Shown here piece by piece: positions 37,601 to 45,012 of a stretch of 45,012 nucleotides of DNA (within the stretch, counting starts at the first letter, position 1; each line of letters starts with the position of its first letter). The DNA lies in the NCBI GenBank assembly GCA_025201865.1, contig MU602672.1, positions 96,361 through 141,372 of the forward strand, given 5' to 3'. The DNA is from Ramicandelaber brevisporus. Taxonomy: Eukaryota; Kickxellomycota; Ramicandelaberales; Ramicandelaberaceae. Position numbers and translations under genes: made by a program. The notes under the pieces are model-generated. The model was not told the origin of the DNA and made no database searches. It was given only the letters and a program-made list of their open reading frames with translations.

Positions 37601-38895
37601 CAATGACCCGCCGTCTCAAGGCGCTGTTTGATCTGAATGAAGTCACAATTCGAGAACGGCATCCAGGCGTTGTTGAAGCATTCAAGCAGTATCGAGAGTA
37701 TTGGCGCGAATTGAATGAGCGCAAACTGCACACACTGAGTTATGCATTCTTGGTGGATATTTACAGCAACCAAAGCTTGGCATTCAACAGCTCTGATATA
37801 TCCATGCTGGGTCCTCAAGTGTCCACTGAGAAGCAGCAACATCAGGAGATTGAAGTTGGAATTACTGGTGATGGACCTGCAGTTGATGTTGGTAGAGACT
37901 TTAATGCAGACACCGCTGAAGAGCCACAACCACAACCAGAGCCACAGTCAAAGTCAGAGTCACAGTCAGAGAAGCCGCTGTCACCGCTTCCTCCACATGA
38001 ACGCAAGGGCAACAGTCGTGGTGGAGTTTATGAAGATCCCGATATGATAGCTCGTCTCTCTGCTGTACTGCGCATGAATGAAGTCAACGAGATGCTGCTT
38101 GCACTGCCCACCACTCATCAGCGCGAATTGCTCACACTGAACCGCCGCATCCAGTACATTCGCTGGACTCGTGTGCACACCTTCTGGTATCTGTTCTTTG
38201 ATGATCTGTATCGCCGCAATCGCCATGTCATCACAGAGCTCGTCAGCAATGATCCACAGTTCAACCCATTGTATCCAACTTCCATTGCCTACTATCCATG
38301 TCCGCGAGACCGTCTCGAGCAGTTCCTGAGTCGCTGCGGCTTGTGGAAGCAATCTGAGGACAGCAAGAGCTGGCGAGGCAACTTCTTTAACCACGGTTTG
38401 CTGAATCGGCTCTACACTGAACTCCAATATTGGTGGGAACACGATGGCAAACCAGCAGTTTGTCCGCAGCTGCCAAACTTTGCGCCGCGAGTTCCAGCAA
38501 GCATGAGTGTGGGCGAAGTTGCTAGAGCAATGACACCGCCGCCGAGCAACTCACCAATGCCGCCATTGAGAAGCTCGCGGCGACTGAGATCGTTCAGTGT
38601 GGTGCGTGAAGGCGATTCCATTAACAGAACACACAGTGGTCACAGCAGCATTGGCAGCAGATTAAAGAACGAAATTGTGATTGGAAGCGGTGTCGTTGAG
38701 ATTGTGCCGCAGCCATCAAGGCAATCACATCAACATCAACAGCAGCAACAGCAGCAGCACAGTAGAGTGTCGTTGTCATCATCACTGAGAATGAGTAGAA
38801 ATGGATATCAGCGTCTATCCCAAGAGCATTCGAATGTAAAATCGCCTTTATCTAAACAATCGCCACCACCACCACAACTACCACCATCGTCCTAG
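18436..38895 (+). CDS. Giant 6819-residue low-complexity protein with polytopic membrane domain
   Basis: One uninterrupted frame of 20,460 bp. The ATG at 18436 is chosen because the only earlier in-frame start is a TTG. No signal peptide is seen. Residues 1 to about 5100 are mostly disordered and rich in Ser, Gln, Pro, Thr and Ala, with many poly-Gln tracts. Within this part lie YIEQVAF-type repeats (about 797-970), an Arg/Glu/Gln-rich coiled-coil region (about 2756-3100) and two amphipathic Phe/Gly-rich segments (3676-3709, 5096-5120). Hydrophobic segments at about 5424-5440, 5471-5490, 5545-5564, 5623-5640, 5660-5676, 5696-5710 and 5718-5738 suggest seven membrane passes, with a long loop holding a conserved-looking FCYRTTM stretch between the second and third. 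An acidic/Lys-rich linker follows. Two folded-looking regions come after it (about 5922-6055 with VIPFPFTVVVVYD, and about 6375-6670, Trp- and Tyr-rich), then a Ser/Gln tail. I know no function. The membrane part looks like a conserved fungal family; the N-terminal part looks like a very long cytosolic scaffold. Both are inference. Confidence 0.85.
20824..21336 (+). repeat. Coding repeat: four copies of a YIEQVAF/VADQLQQ motif
   Basis: In the giant protein, three full copies start at residues 837, 902 and 943 (bases 20944, 21139 and 21262). Their shape is charged residues, then V.YI(E/D)QVAF.E..A(D/E)Q(L/V)Q(Q/R). A shorter copy starts near residue 797 (FIERVAQQVQQ). Copies are separated by Ser/Ala-rich linkers of unequal length, so this is a repeated short helix, not a simple microsatellite. 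Confidence 0.8.
26506..26556 (+). repeat. Mixed CAG/CAA poly-Gln tract in the giant gene
   Basis: About 17 consecutive Gln codons of mixed CAG and CAA. It is one of the longer examples of many such tracts in this gene (others near 18954, 19980, 21787, 28500, 30291, 31070, 31485, 31590 and 32922). Mixed codons suggest the tracts are kept at protein level as well as by slippage. Confidence 0.85.
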
Positions 38896-38942
38896 TTATT
38901 TCATTCCTTTTTACCTTTTCCTTGTTTACCTTATTATTTATG

Positions 38943-38948
38943 TTTATT
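38943..38948 (-). terminator. Candidate polyadenylation signal of pyridoxal kinase
   Basis: TTTATT on the plus strand is AATAAA on the minus strand, about 77 nt past the kinase stop codon. If used, the kinase transcript would run into the 3' UTR of the convergent giant gene. Confidence 0.35.
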
Positions 38949-38998
38949 TGAATTTCAAGTATATTGTTAACTTAATTGCTATGCTTTGTATATTAGAT

Positions 38999-39004
38999 AA
39001 TAAA
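38999..39004 (+). terminator. Candidate polyadenylation signal of the giant gene
   Basis: AATAAA lies about 100 nt past the TAG stop at 38893-38895, after an AT-rich 3' UTR and only about 20 bp before the stop codon of the convergent kinase gene. Confidence 0.45.
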
Positions 39005-39024
39005 GAGCCATTAAATAGGAAGGT

Positions 39025-40089
39025 TTAGAGAGGGATTGCACGATGGCTGACAACTGGATGAAGGATGTCATCTCTGGACTGAATCAACTGCAGCTCGCAA
39101 GCACGAACCAGGTTGGATGGACGCTGCGAGCGCGGCAGGTTTGGCACATAGGTCACTCCAGGCGCAGTGGTCTGCGCCTTGTAAGTGCGAAGCAGCACGG
39201 CCGACATTGTAGCGATCGCCTGCTCACAAGCGGTCGATAACTGCGGCACCTGCTCGTTCCCATCCTTTGCATTGTCAACAGGGGCGCAGCGATGAAGCTC
39301 GTCAGCAAACCGTGCCAGCAGCAGCGCGCATGTCAGATCACCCGTGCCGGTATAATATCCATCCAGCTTTGGGAACGTAATCGTAAACTGCTTTGGTGAC
39401 GCTTCCTCACCCTTCTTCGCTTGCTGGCTGCCCACCAGCGTCAAGTTATCTGGATCAGACTCAAACGCTGCCGAAGTAATGACCACATTTGGCACACCCA
39501 TCTTGTGCAGTTTCTCAATAGCCTCCAGCGCAGTCTCGAGAGACGTGATCTTGGTATCAGTCAACAGCTCTGCCTCAAGCTGATTTGGTGTCAGCAAGTC
39601 TGCACGCGGAACCAGGACTTCCTTGTAGATTGGAATCAAATCTGGCGAAACGTACAATACTCCATCATCGCCCAGCACTGGATCCAACACAAAGAACACT
39701 CCTTCATGCGCTGATGGCGCTTTTAACGCCGCTGCCGCCGCTCTCTCTTGGTTCTGCGCTCCGTTCTTTCTCAAATCGTCCACGATTGTCGCGACGGCAT
39801 TGATATTCGCAGCATTGCCCATATAGCCCGCAAGCAAGTAGTCGTAATCATCCAGGCCGTTTGTAGTCAATCCGCCGTAGAGATCCAGCAGATGACTAGC
39901 CGGGAAGCGCTCTCCTTTGAAAGTGTTGTAGCCAGTGTGGTTGGAGAACTGGACAGTGTTCAAAGCGTCAACGTCATATCCCAAAAGCTGGAGAGGGAAG
40001 GTTGCAGCGCGGTTGCCGACATAGCCAGAAACGACGTGAGACTGGACTGAAAGCACACGTCGTCTTGGTGCTACCTGATCGTTACTCAT
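39025..40089 (-). CDS. Pyridoxal kinase
   Basis: The frame encodes 354 residues from the ATG at 40089; four codons upstream there is only a TTG. It is a ribokinase-fold kinase that phosphorylates pyridoxal, pyridoxine or pyridoxamine in the vitamin B6 salvage route, in the cytosol. Visible hallmarks are SVQSHVVSGYVGNRAATFPLQ near the N-terminus (substrate and fold motif), VQFSNHTGY, LDPVLGDDG.LY (about residue 130), LLTPNQLEAE (about 160), and GTGDLT near residue 246, with the Asp that acts as catalytic base in this family. Length is a little above the common 300-330, due to an Ala-rich insert after the first third and an insert with a short Lys/Glu segment before the GTGD motif. It converges on the giant gene with 129 bp between stops. 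The family call is strong. Confidence 0.95.
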   Translation of the reverse strand: MSNDQVAPRRRVLSVQSHVVSGYVGNRAATFPLQLLGYDVDALNTVQFSNHTGYNTFKGERFPASHLLDLYGGLTTNGLDDYDYLLAGYMGNAANINAVATIVDDLRKNGAQNQERAAAAALKAPSAHEGVFFVLDPVLGDDGVLYVSPDLIPIYKEVLVPRADLLTPNQLEAELLTDTKITSLETALEAIEKLHKMGVPNVVITSAAFESDPDNLTLVGSQQAKKGEEASPKQFTITFPKLDGYYTGTGDLTCALLLARFADELHRCAPVDNAKDGNEQVPQLSTACEQAIATMSAVLLRTYKAQTTAPGVTYVPNLPRSQRPSNLVRACELQLIQSRDDILHPVVSHRAIPL

Positions 40090-40533
40090 CGTTATAGTCA
40101 ATCTGTCAACTTTGTATGGTACTGGAGCAACAAAAAAAAAATAGAAAAAGAAGGTATAGGAGTGTCAGCAACAGAAGAGCAATTTGTAAGTATGTTAAGC
40201 TGCTTCCCATTCGCTTGTTTCATATGATGGCTGATCACATCGAATAGCGCTCATTGTTGTCACATGATGATTTTACTAGATAGCAGCAGCAGCATGATCT
40301 GCTTTTAAGGTAGACTAAGCGATGTATCCTGCGCAATGAGACGCACTGCCGATGCCGTGAATGCAACAATCAGCAAGTCGGTCAAGTATTTCTTTCTCTC
40401 TACTATTCAATGACTGCGACATCAGCTTTGACAGTACTTCTGCACTTAATTTAAAAACAAACAATCAAACAAGCAAGAGAGCAAACAAACAAAAAGACAA
40501 TTAAGTGCACTTTGGCAGTGTCGCGTGCAAGGC
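40090..40533. other. Intergenic region between the small secreted protein gene and pyridoxal kinase
   Basis: Both neighbours are on the minus strand, so this holds the 3' flank of the secreted protein gene and the promoter of the kinase. It contains an A-tract near 40131-40141 and a CAAA-rich stretch near 40456-40500. No coding sequence or clear TATA element is seen. Confidence 0.55.
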
Positions 40534-40845
40534 TCAGCAGTTGAGCTTGACGGACTTCCAGCCGGTCGTGTCGCAGCCCTTGAACGAAACCACAAAGGTG
40601 TGGTGCGGCTGATCAGAGCAGTTGTCGTTGTTCCACAGCGAAATGGTCTTGCCGTCGATCACCAGCGCATCGTATCCGCCTTCGAAGCTGGTGATCTTGG
40701 TGCATTCGCCGCACTGGCTGACATGCTGGCGCACGTTCAGGCAAGGCTGGTCGAGCTTGGAGAAGGACGAGTTGGCAGCCTGGACGGCGCTGGATGCGGC
40801 TGCAAGGAGCGCGGCGATGGCAACGGACACGACCGAGAATTTCAT
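40534..40845 (-). CDS. Small secreted cysteine-containing protein, possibly crystallin-like
   Basis: The frame encodes 103 residues from the ATG at 40845. This start gives a clear signal peptide (MKF, then a Val/Ala/Leu core, likely cut after VQA near residue 23). An ATG 30 codons upstream in the same frame would run through tandem repeats and bury the signal peptide, so it was not chosen. The mature part of about 80 residues has six Cys, enough for three disulfides. It contains strand-like pieces with a W.NDNC turn and a final GWKSVKLNC strand. That pattern recalls small secreted beta/gamma-crystallin-like proteins of fungi, but I hold this at low confidence. The protein is expected outside the cell or in the wall. 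A TATAAAT lies about 190 bp upstream. Confidence 0.75.
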   Translation of the reverse strand: MKFSVVSVAIAALLAAASSAVQAANSSFSKLDQPCLNVRQHVSQCGECTKITSFEGGYDALVIDGKTISLWNNDNCSDQPHHTFVVSFKGCDTTGWKSVKLNC

Positions 40846-40854
40846 GGCTGGAAT

Positions 40855-40878
40855 GGAGCTGGTGGTGGAGCTGGTGGT
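40855..40878. repeat. Two tandem copies of a 12-bp unit
   Basis: GGAGCTGGTGGT occurs at 40855-40866 and 40867-40878, in the leader of the small secreted protein gene, just upstream of its ATG. Confidence 0.8.
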
Positions 40879-40890
40879 GGAATGGAGTCT

Positions 40891-40972
40891 GTGAGAATCG
40901 GTGAGAATCGGTGAAAGTCTGTGAGAATCAGTCAAAATTGATGAGGAGCTGTGAGGAGCTGTGAGGAGCTGT
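40891..40972. repeat. Two sets of 10-bp tandem repeats upstream of the secreted protein gene
   Basis: GTGAGAATCG and close variants occur four times at 40891-40930 with exact 10-bp spacing. A second unit, GAGGAGCTGT, occurs three times at 40943-40972, also with exact 10-bp spacing. Both lie between the TATA element and the ATG of the secreted protein gene. Confidence 0.9.
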
Positions 40973-41028
40973 TGATGCGATGCAGTTCGAGCCAGACAGC
41001 TGAAATGAACACGATGCGCTCAGACGCA

Positions 41029-41035
41029 ATTTATA
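41029..41035 (-). promoter_or_regulatory. TATA box of the small secreted protein gene
   Basis: ATTTATA on the plus strand gives TATAAAT on the minus strand, about 190 bp upstream of the ATG at 40845. It fits a standard TATA position if the leader is about 100-150 nt. Confidence 0.5.
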
Positions 41036-41199
41036 CAGCGCTTGGGCTTATGGTGGCAAGCAAGATGTGCAAATCGAGAAGCACCATTGCCGCCAACATT
41101 TCTATGGCAGTGATGCTGCTGTGATGCACACAGTGGAGCGCGGCACATGCACGGCAGCATCCATATTACACGTGTGATATCATGACGCACCGAACAAAT

Positions 41200-41349
41200 G
41201 AACGGTGGCTACATCTATTACTGCACTCATGGCACATTGATGTCGCTGTGACATACATAATGAGCGGTGGCCACATGTGTTGCAGCACGGCTGTTCAATT
41301 GGTGCCGCAATGACGCACGTGACGAACAGTGGCCACATCTATTGCAGGT
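41200..41349. repeat. Three degenerate direct repeats around a GTGGCCACAT core
   Basis: Copies at about 41200-41225, 41262-41286 and 41324-41349 share GA.C.GTGGC.ACAT.T.TT and a following TGCA. The period is about 62 bp. Two of the copies are preceded by ATGACGCAC, which contains the TGACG half-site known from bZIP factors; the last continues into a CACGTG E-box. Confidence 0.7.
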
Positions 41350-41950
41350 CTACTATTTGAAAGATCGTGCTTTGTTAAAACGAAAAGCCGGACGCAGCCA
41401 GGCACTTTAACGAGGAGAAGCGGAAGACCGCGATGCAAAATGCTGAGCACAATGGCAAGTGCAACCAGACGGCATTTCACCCGCTCACTTCCTCACCAAT
41501 TTGTGCAGTCACTTGGATACAAGCAAGTGACCAATAACTGGAGATCAAATCACGTCGATAGCTATGCCGCGTTGACGAAAATGACTTCGTTTGGTGCATG
41601 AATAACCGCGAATTGATGTTGACTCTCTTTGATGTTGCTTGATTGAAAATAATGATAGGTTACATATCGTAACCAAAGGGGTTCATTAAATGACTCATAA
41701 TTGAAAGTAGAGTGTGTAGCTAGTGCATGACTGTTGTTGACGATGAATGTGTTTGTTACTTCGATACAGTGTGGATGTATGGAGTTTATTTGTTTGTTGA
41801 CTGGTTGCTTTGTCGGTTTCATTCGCGTTGCTTTGTTTTGTTCGCCACAAACGAGATGACTGGTTTGTTTCTTAGATCTCGATCACTTGACTGAAGATTG
41901 AACAACCGCAGCAGAACAGAACAGCTGATCTACCCAGCAGCCAGCCAGCC

Positions 41951-43918
41951 ATGTCGACCGTGAAGATCAAGACGGAGTCAACAACGGCAGCAGTCGACGT
42001 GCAAGTCAAGCTCGAGCCGAGTCTCTCTTCAGGTGATATCAAACTCGAGCAGCACACTTCTGACATTGACACCAAAGTCGAGTCTGAATCAGAAGCTGAC
42101 AGTGAAGAAGGTGACATCAAGTCGGAGAGTGACGATGACCAGAATCAACAACAATTCATCTGCGAATACCCAGGATGTGGTCGTAGTTTCAATTACACTA
42201 GCAGTCTAGCAGCACACCAGCGTGAGCACAAATTCCAAGTCGAGCTTTACATACTTGGCAAAAGGTTCAACCTGGCTCGGCAGTCGTTAAATGATCGATG
42301 GCCATGTCCTATTCCAGATTGCAAAGTGAGACTCATAACAGTTAATTGTTTAAGTACTCATGTACGAAAATCTCATGGTGGTAATATGAGACCACAGCAA
42401 CAGCAACAACCTCCAACTCAGATGACTCGATATAAATATTGTTTTCATAATGTGGATGATTTTCATGTGAGTGGAGTTCGCTGTGGATATCATACTGCGA
42501 TGGAAGTGTTCCTGTGTTACGAATGTAGGCTGGTACCAGAATGTCTGTTAACTCATTTACAACAGAAGCATGGATATGATGGGAAGTCGATTAGCAACTC
42601 TGCCCTGCCAGAGAGTGCTGATCCCAGTGTTAAGCAGCACACCAGCAATCCATATCTCGCATCAGCAATTAGTCGGCCATATTGGCAGCATCATCAGGAT
42701 ATTATCCAAGGTTGGCTGTGCATTACATCAGACTGCGGATATTGTGGTTATTTAACGAAGTATGATCACAAAAGAGATACTCATCAAGGAGGGCGAATTA
42801 CAACAGTTCCTGCACTCGTACTTCGGCTCAGCTTCTCGAAAACACAAGCCTCTTGCTTTCTCATTGTTCGCATTGACCAAGCAAGCGGTGCTACCACAGC
42901 CAGTAATAACAGAGTGAACCAGCACAGACTCGACTACAGTCACAATGGATTGAATACTCAAGATGAGAATAATGATGACTCCGACCATAACGAGACTACA
43001 GATAGATCCAATCCGAAGCGGCAGTGGAAATGCGAGTATCATAATTGCGGACAGATCTTCAACTCCTCTGATAAATTTACCAGGCATCGACGCGAACATA
43101 AATTGGAAGTCGTGATCAATGTACGTGGTAAAATGTTCACTCTTAGCCGCCAGTCTTTGGATGAACGATGGACGTGTCCAATTCCAGATTGTGAAGTGAC
43201 ATGCAAATCAATTCGCAGCACATGTGTGCATACTCGAAAAGTTCATAACACATGGATGAAACAGAAACATGCCCTTGGTGAAGACGACAACAATAGTCAG
43301 CAGCAGCAACAAGTTATCAAGAAAAGATATCTCGCCAGTCTTTATTTAAAGGTGGATAATTTCTACATTGGAAATACTAGATGCGGTTATCATAATCCGA
43401 CTGGAGCGTTCATTTGTCACACATGTAGACAAGTGCCAGAGTGTCTCCTCACACATTTGCAACAGAAACATGGGTATGATGAGAAGTCGATTGATACAGA
43501 GATTCTACCGGGCAGTGCTAGAATTAATGGAACCGATCCAAATGTCAATCAGCACACCAGCAACCTGCATTTAGTTTCAGCAATTAGCCAACCATATCGG
43601 CAGCAGCATCGGGATATTATTCAAGGCTGGTTGTGTGTTACATCCGACTGCGGATTTTGCCATCATACTAAAGGGTCTGTGTATCAACATCAGCGAATGG
43701 AACATAAAGGCGAACAGCTAACGACCGTTCCTGCTCTTGTTTTGCGATTACTTTATGGGACTGCACAAACATCGTACTTTCTAATTATTCGTTTGGACAC
43801 AGCCAGTAACAGCAGTGTCGAGCCAACTAACTCGACCAATCAGATTTATAGCGAGTGTGATGATGACGGTGATGAATTGGTTCTAAGTGATTACAGCGAC
43901 GAAGACGATAGCCAGTAG
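41951..43918 (+). CDS. C2H2 zinc-finger protein with a large internal duplication
   Basis: The frame encodes 655 residues. Residues 1-68 are acidic and carry five PsiKxE motifs. Two homologous units follow, starting at residues 69 and 359 (offset 290). Each has four putative zinc-binding elements in the same order. First, C-x4-C-x12-H-x3-H. Second, C-x4-C-x12-H-x4-H within CPIPDC. Third, a compact C-x2-C-x9-H-x4-H ending HLQQKHGYD. Fourth, one after DIIQGWLC. In the fourth, unit 2 has C-x4-C-x12-H-x4-H but unit 1 has x10, a two-residue shortening. Each unit ends in a strand-rich piece (TTVPALVLRL). The third and fourth elements (HL...H, then a GW.C start) recall the fungal OrsD/DUF3505-type zinc-finger region; this is a low-confidence comparison. 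The last 40 residues are acidic. A nuclear nucleic-acid-binding role is likely but unproven. Confidence 0.85.
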   Translation: MSTVKIKTESTTAAVDVQVKLEPSLSSGDIKLEQHTSDIDTKVESESEADSEEGDIKSESDDDQNQQQFICEYPGCGRSFNYTSSLAAHQREHKFQVELYILGKRFNLARQSLNDRWPCPIPDCKVRLITVNCLSTHVRKSHGGNMRPQQQQQPPTQMTRYKYCFHNVDDFHVSGVRCGYHTAMEVFLCYECRLVPECLLTHLQQKHGYDGKSISNSALPESADPSVKQHTSNPYLASAISRPYWQHHQDIIQGWLCITSDCGYCGYLTKYDHKRDTHQGGRITTVPALVLRLSFSKTQASCFLIVRIDQASGATTASNNRVNQHRLDYSHNGLNTQDENNDDSDHNETTDRSNPKRQWKCEYHNCGQIFNSSDKFTRHRREHKLEVVINVRGKMFTLSRQSLDERWTCPIPDCEVTCKSIRSTCVHTRKVHNTWMKQKHALGEDDNNSQQQQQVIKKRYLASLYLKVDNFYIGNTRCGYHNPTGAFICHTCRQVPECLLTHLQQKHGYDEKSIDTEILPGSARINGTDPNVNQHTSNLHLVSAISQPYRQQHRDIIQGWLCVTSDCGFCHHTKGSVYQHQRMEHKGEQLTTVPALVLRLLYGTAQTSYFLIIRLDTASNSSVEPTNSTNQIYSECDDDGDELVLSDYSDEDDSQ

Positions 43919-44771
43919 CCGAGACCAACGACAGTGTCTCCATCATGATTTAATATGCATAATATACTACTACTAGATGAACTGTTGTTTAATTGAACAT
44001 TTACCTGATTGTATTTTTATTATCGTCAATTGCGTGCATCTAGGGTATGTGCTAAATTATACCTAAACTGCCTTGTCTTCCTAAAGATAATCAATTGCAT
44101 ATGAATCAAATTGATAGCTGTTTTATGCAGCTTTTACACCCTCACAAGAAGTAACGCGGCTAACAATAACGAAGTGATAGGGATGGAAGAGGAGTGAGGA
44201 GAGAAGAGAGTAGGAAGTCGATAGTGACTAGATTTTCAGCGTCAAGCACACTATTTCTCTCACCGAAGTGGCATTCAGTCTATTTGTTTAAACGATGGCG
44301 AGTTTTGAAAGACCATGAATCCATTCCGCAGTCAAACTGATCTCCGTATCTTGTGGAACGAGCCGACAGGTGCGACAATATGAAGGTATCACAGATCATA
44401 TGACGTACATTAAAAAATCTGCTGACGTAAACAAGCAGTGTGCAAAAGAGAAATCAAGGGGCACTTGTAGTCGCAGTCTTGGCAGGTATGATACGCCGCT
44501 TAAAATCCCCCAAACTTACTGCGGTGTTTGCACATCCCGCAGCAATGGTAGCAACCACTCCGCAGTAATCGCACCCTTCGCTCAACAAAAAAGTTACACA
44601 CTATCAAATCACTTTTGAGTAGATTCAATTAATACTCTCCGTTTGTTCGAGTGAATCCTTGCAAACAAGACTGTGCCTTTCTAAACCGTAAACAAAGCCT
44701 CTCTCTACAAGCGCAGATTCAAGCCACTTTTTTTTTTTTTTTTTGCTCTCCTCTCATATTTTACTGACGAG
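43919..44771. other. Intergenic region before the right-edge gene
   Basis: It begins with the AT-rich 3' flank of the zinc-finger gene. A purine-rich stretch lies near 44171-44220. A 17-T run (44728-44744) and a CT-rich stretch come just before the next ATG. An 82-codon frame at 44370-44618 has no recognisable domain and was not accepted. No tRNA-like or other RNA gene pattern was recognised. Confidence 0.55.
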
Positions 44772-45012
44772 ATGCTTGCAACTGCTCTCTCACTGTTGGT
44801 GCCAAAGTGCTCTGCTGCAGACTGGTCACTCTGGAACGACAGCGGTGAACCAGGCTTCTGCACGCGTCACATTGGCCTCGGCGTTCTCTTCCCCTTCTCT
44901 CTTCTTCTCCTCTCGCTTGGCTTCGCTGTCCGCACTGCGCGTCGCGAGGATGCCATTGCTGCCAAGCTCGCCGCTACCGCGTCTCCTTCCGACAACTCCT
45001 CCAATGCTCTCG
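44772..45012 (+). CDS. Start of a membrane protein, possibly an ABCC-type transporter, cut by the right edge
   Basis: From the ATG at 44772, 80 codons are open to the window end. The protein starts with a short leader and a segment W.LWNDSGEPGFC, then a hydrophobic helix at about residues 35-53 followed by basic residues. A Trp-rich luminal start with ...(D/G)FC before the first helix is the pattern at the N-terminus (TMD0) of ABCC/MRP-like transporters such as yeast Ycf1. These pump glutathione conjugates and other anions into the vacuole or out of the cell. Only the first membrane helix is visible, so the family call is tentative. A T-tract and CT-rich stretch lie directly upstream. Confidence 0.5.
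   Translation, partial: MLATALSLLVPKCSAADWSLWNDSGEPGFCTRHIGLGVLFPFSLLLLSLGFAVRTARREDAIAAKLAATASPSDNSSNAL

Larger units (their letters stand above)
40846..41950. other. Divergent intergenic region of the small secreted protein and zinc-finger genes
   Basis: About 1.1 kb between divergent start codons. It holds 10-bp tandem repeats near the secreted protein gene, a TATA element for it, and three degenerate copies of a GTGGCCACAT element about 62 bp apart. Around 41380-41560 there is a frame of 90 codons with no recognisable domain, which I do not accept as a gene. Short 5' non-coding sequence precedes the zinc-finger ATG, rich in CAGCC just before it. Confidence 0.55.

Noticed and set aside
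41329-41601. 90-codon frame upstream of the zinc-finger gene
   Set aside because: No domain, no signal peptide, no CT-rich leader. It may be chance.
39025-43918. Functional cluster of pyridoxal kinase, secreted protein and zinc-finger gene
   Set aside because: Separate promoters and no shared pathway; B6 salvage is a housekeeping function and gene order alone is not evidence in fungi.
44370-44618. 82-codon frame in the right intergenic region
   Set aside because: No domain or supporting context; codon use does not match the neighbours.

Overview
The window reads as nuclear DNA of a fungus, and I would guess an early-diverging, intron-poor one. Support comes from a Mus7/Mms22-like replication-repair protein, a CSC1/OSCA-type channel, small secreted proteins with signal peptides, CT-rich leaders and TATA boxes, and genes that run for 5 to 20 kb without an intron. 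CAG/CAA-type triplet tracts (poly-Gln, with poly-Ala, poly-Ser and poly-Asp elsewhere) recur in several unrelated genes. The lineage guess is inference. I saw no rRNA, tRNA, transposon or CRISPR array.

Layout. Positions 1-1137 hold the 3' end of an unrecognised GC-rich gene (+). At 2453-3262 (+) is a secreted CAP/SCP-like protein with a Pro/Ala-rich tail and very biased codons. It converges on 8710-3419 (-), a CSC1/OSCA/TMEM63-family channel with an unusually long disordered tail. Upstream on the same strand, 17363-9216 (-) is a 2715-residue Mus7/Mms22-like protein. It is divergent from the largest gene, 18436-38895 (+), a single 20.46-kb open frame for a 6819-residue protein. About 5400 residues of that protein are low-complexity sequence, followed by about seven membrane segments near residues 5424-5738 and a folded-looking C-terminal part. 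The shared region between these two genes carries a perfect 113-bp tandem duplication.

The giant gene converges on pyridoxal kinase (40089-39025, -). Next is a 103-residue cysteine-containing secreted protein (40845-40534, -), divergent from an internally duplicated C2H2 zinc-finger protein (41951-43918, +). The right edge (44772 onward, +) holds the start of a membrane protein that resembles the N-terminus of an ABCC-type transporter.

The genes do not form an obvious pathway: each has its own leader, and the convergent pairs sit 129 to 156 bp apart. The most unusual items are the giant membrane protein and its recurring short motifs, the duplicated zinc-finger protein with five SUMO-consensus motifs at its N-terminus, and the repeat structures in the non-coding regions.
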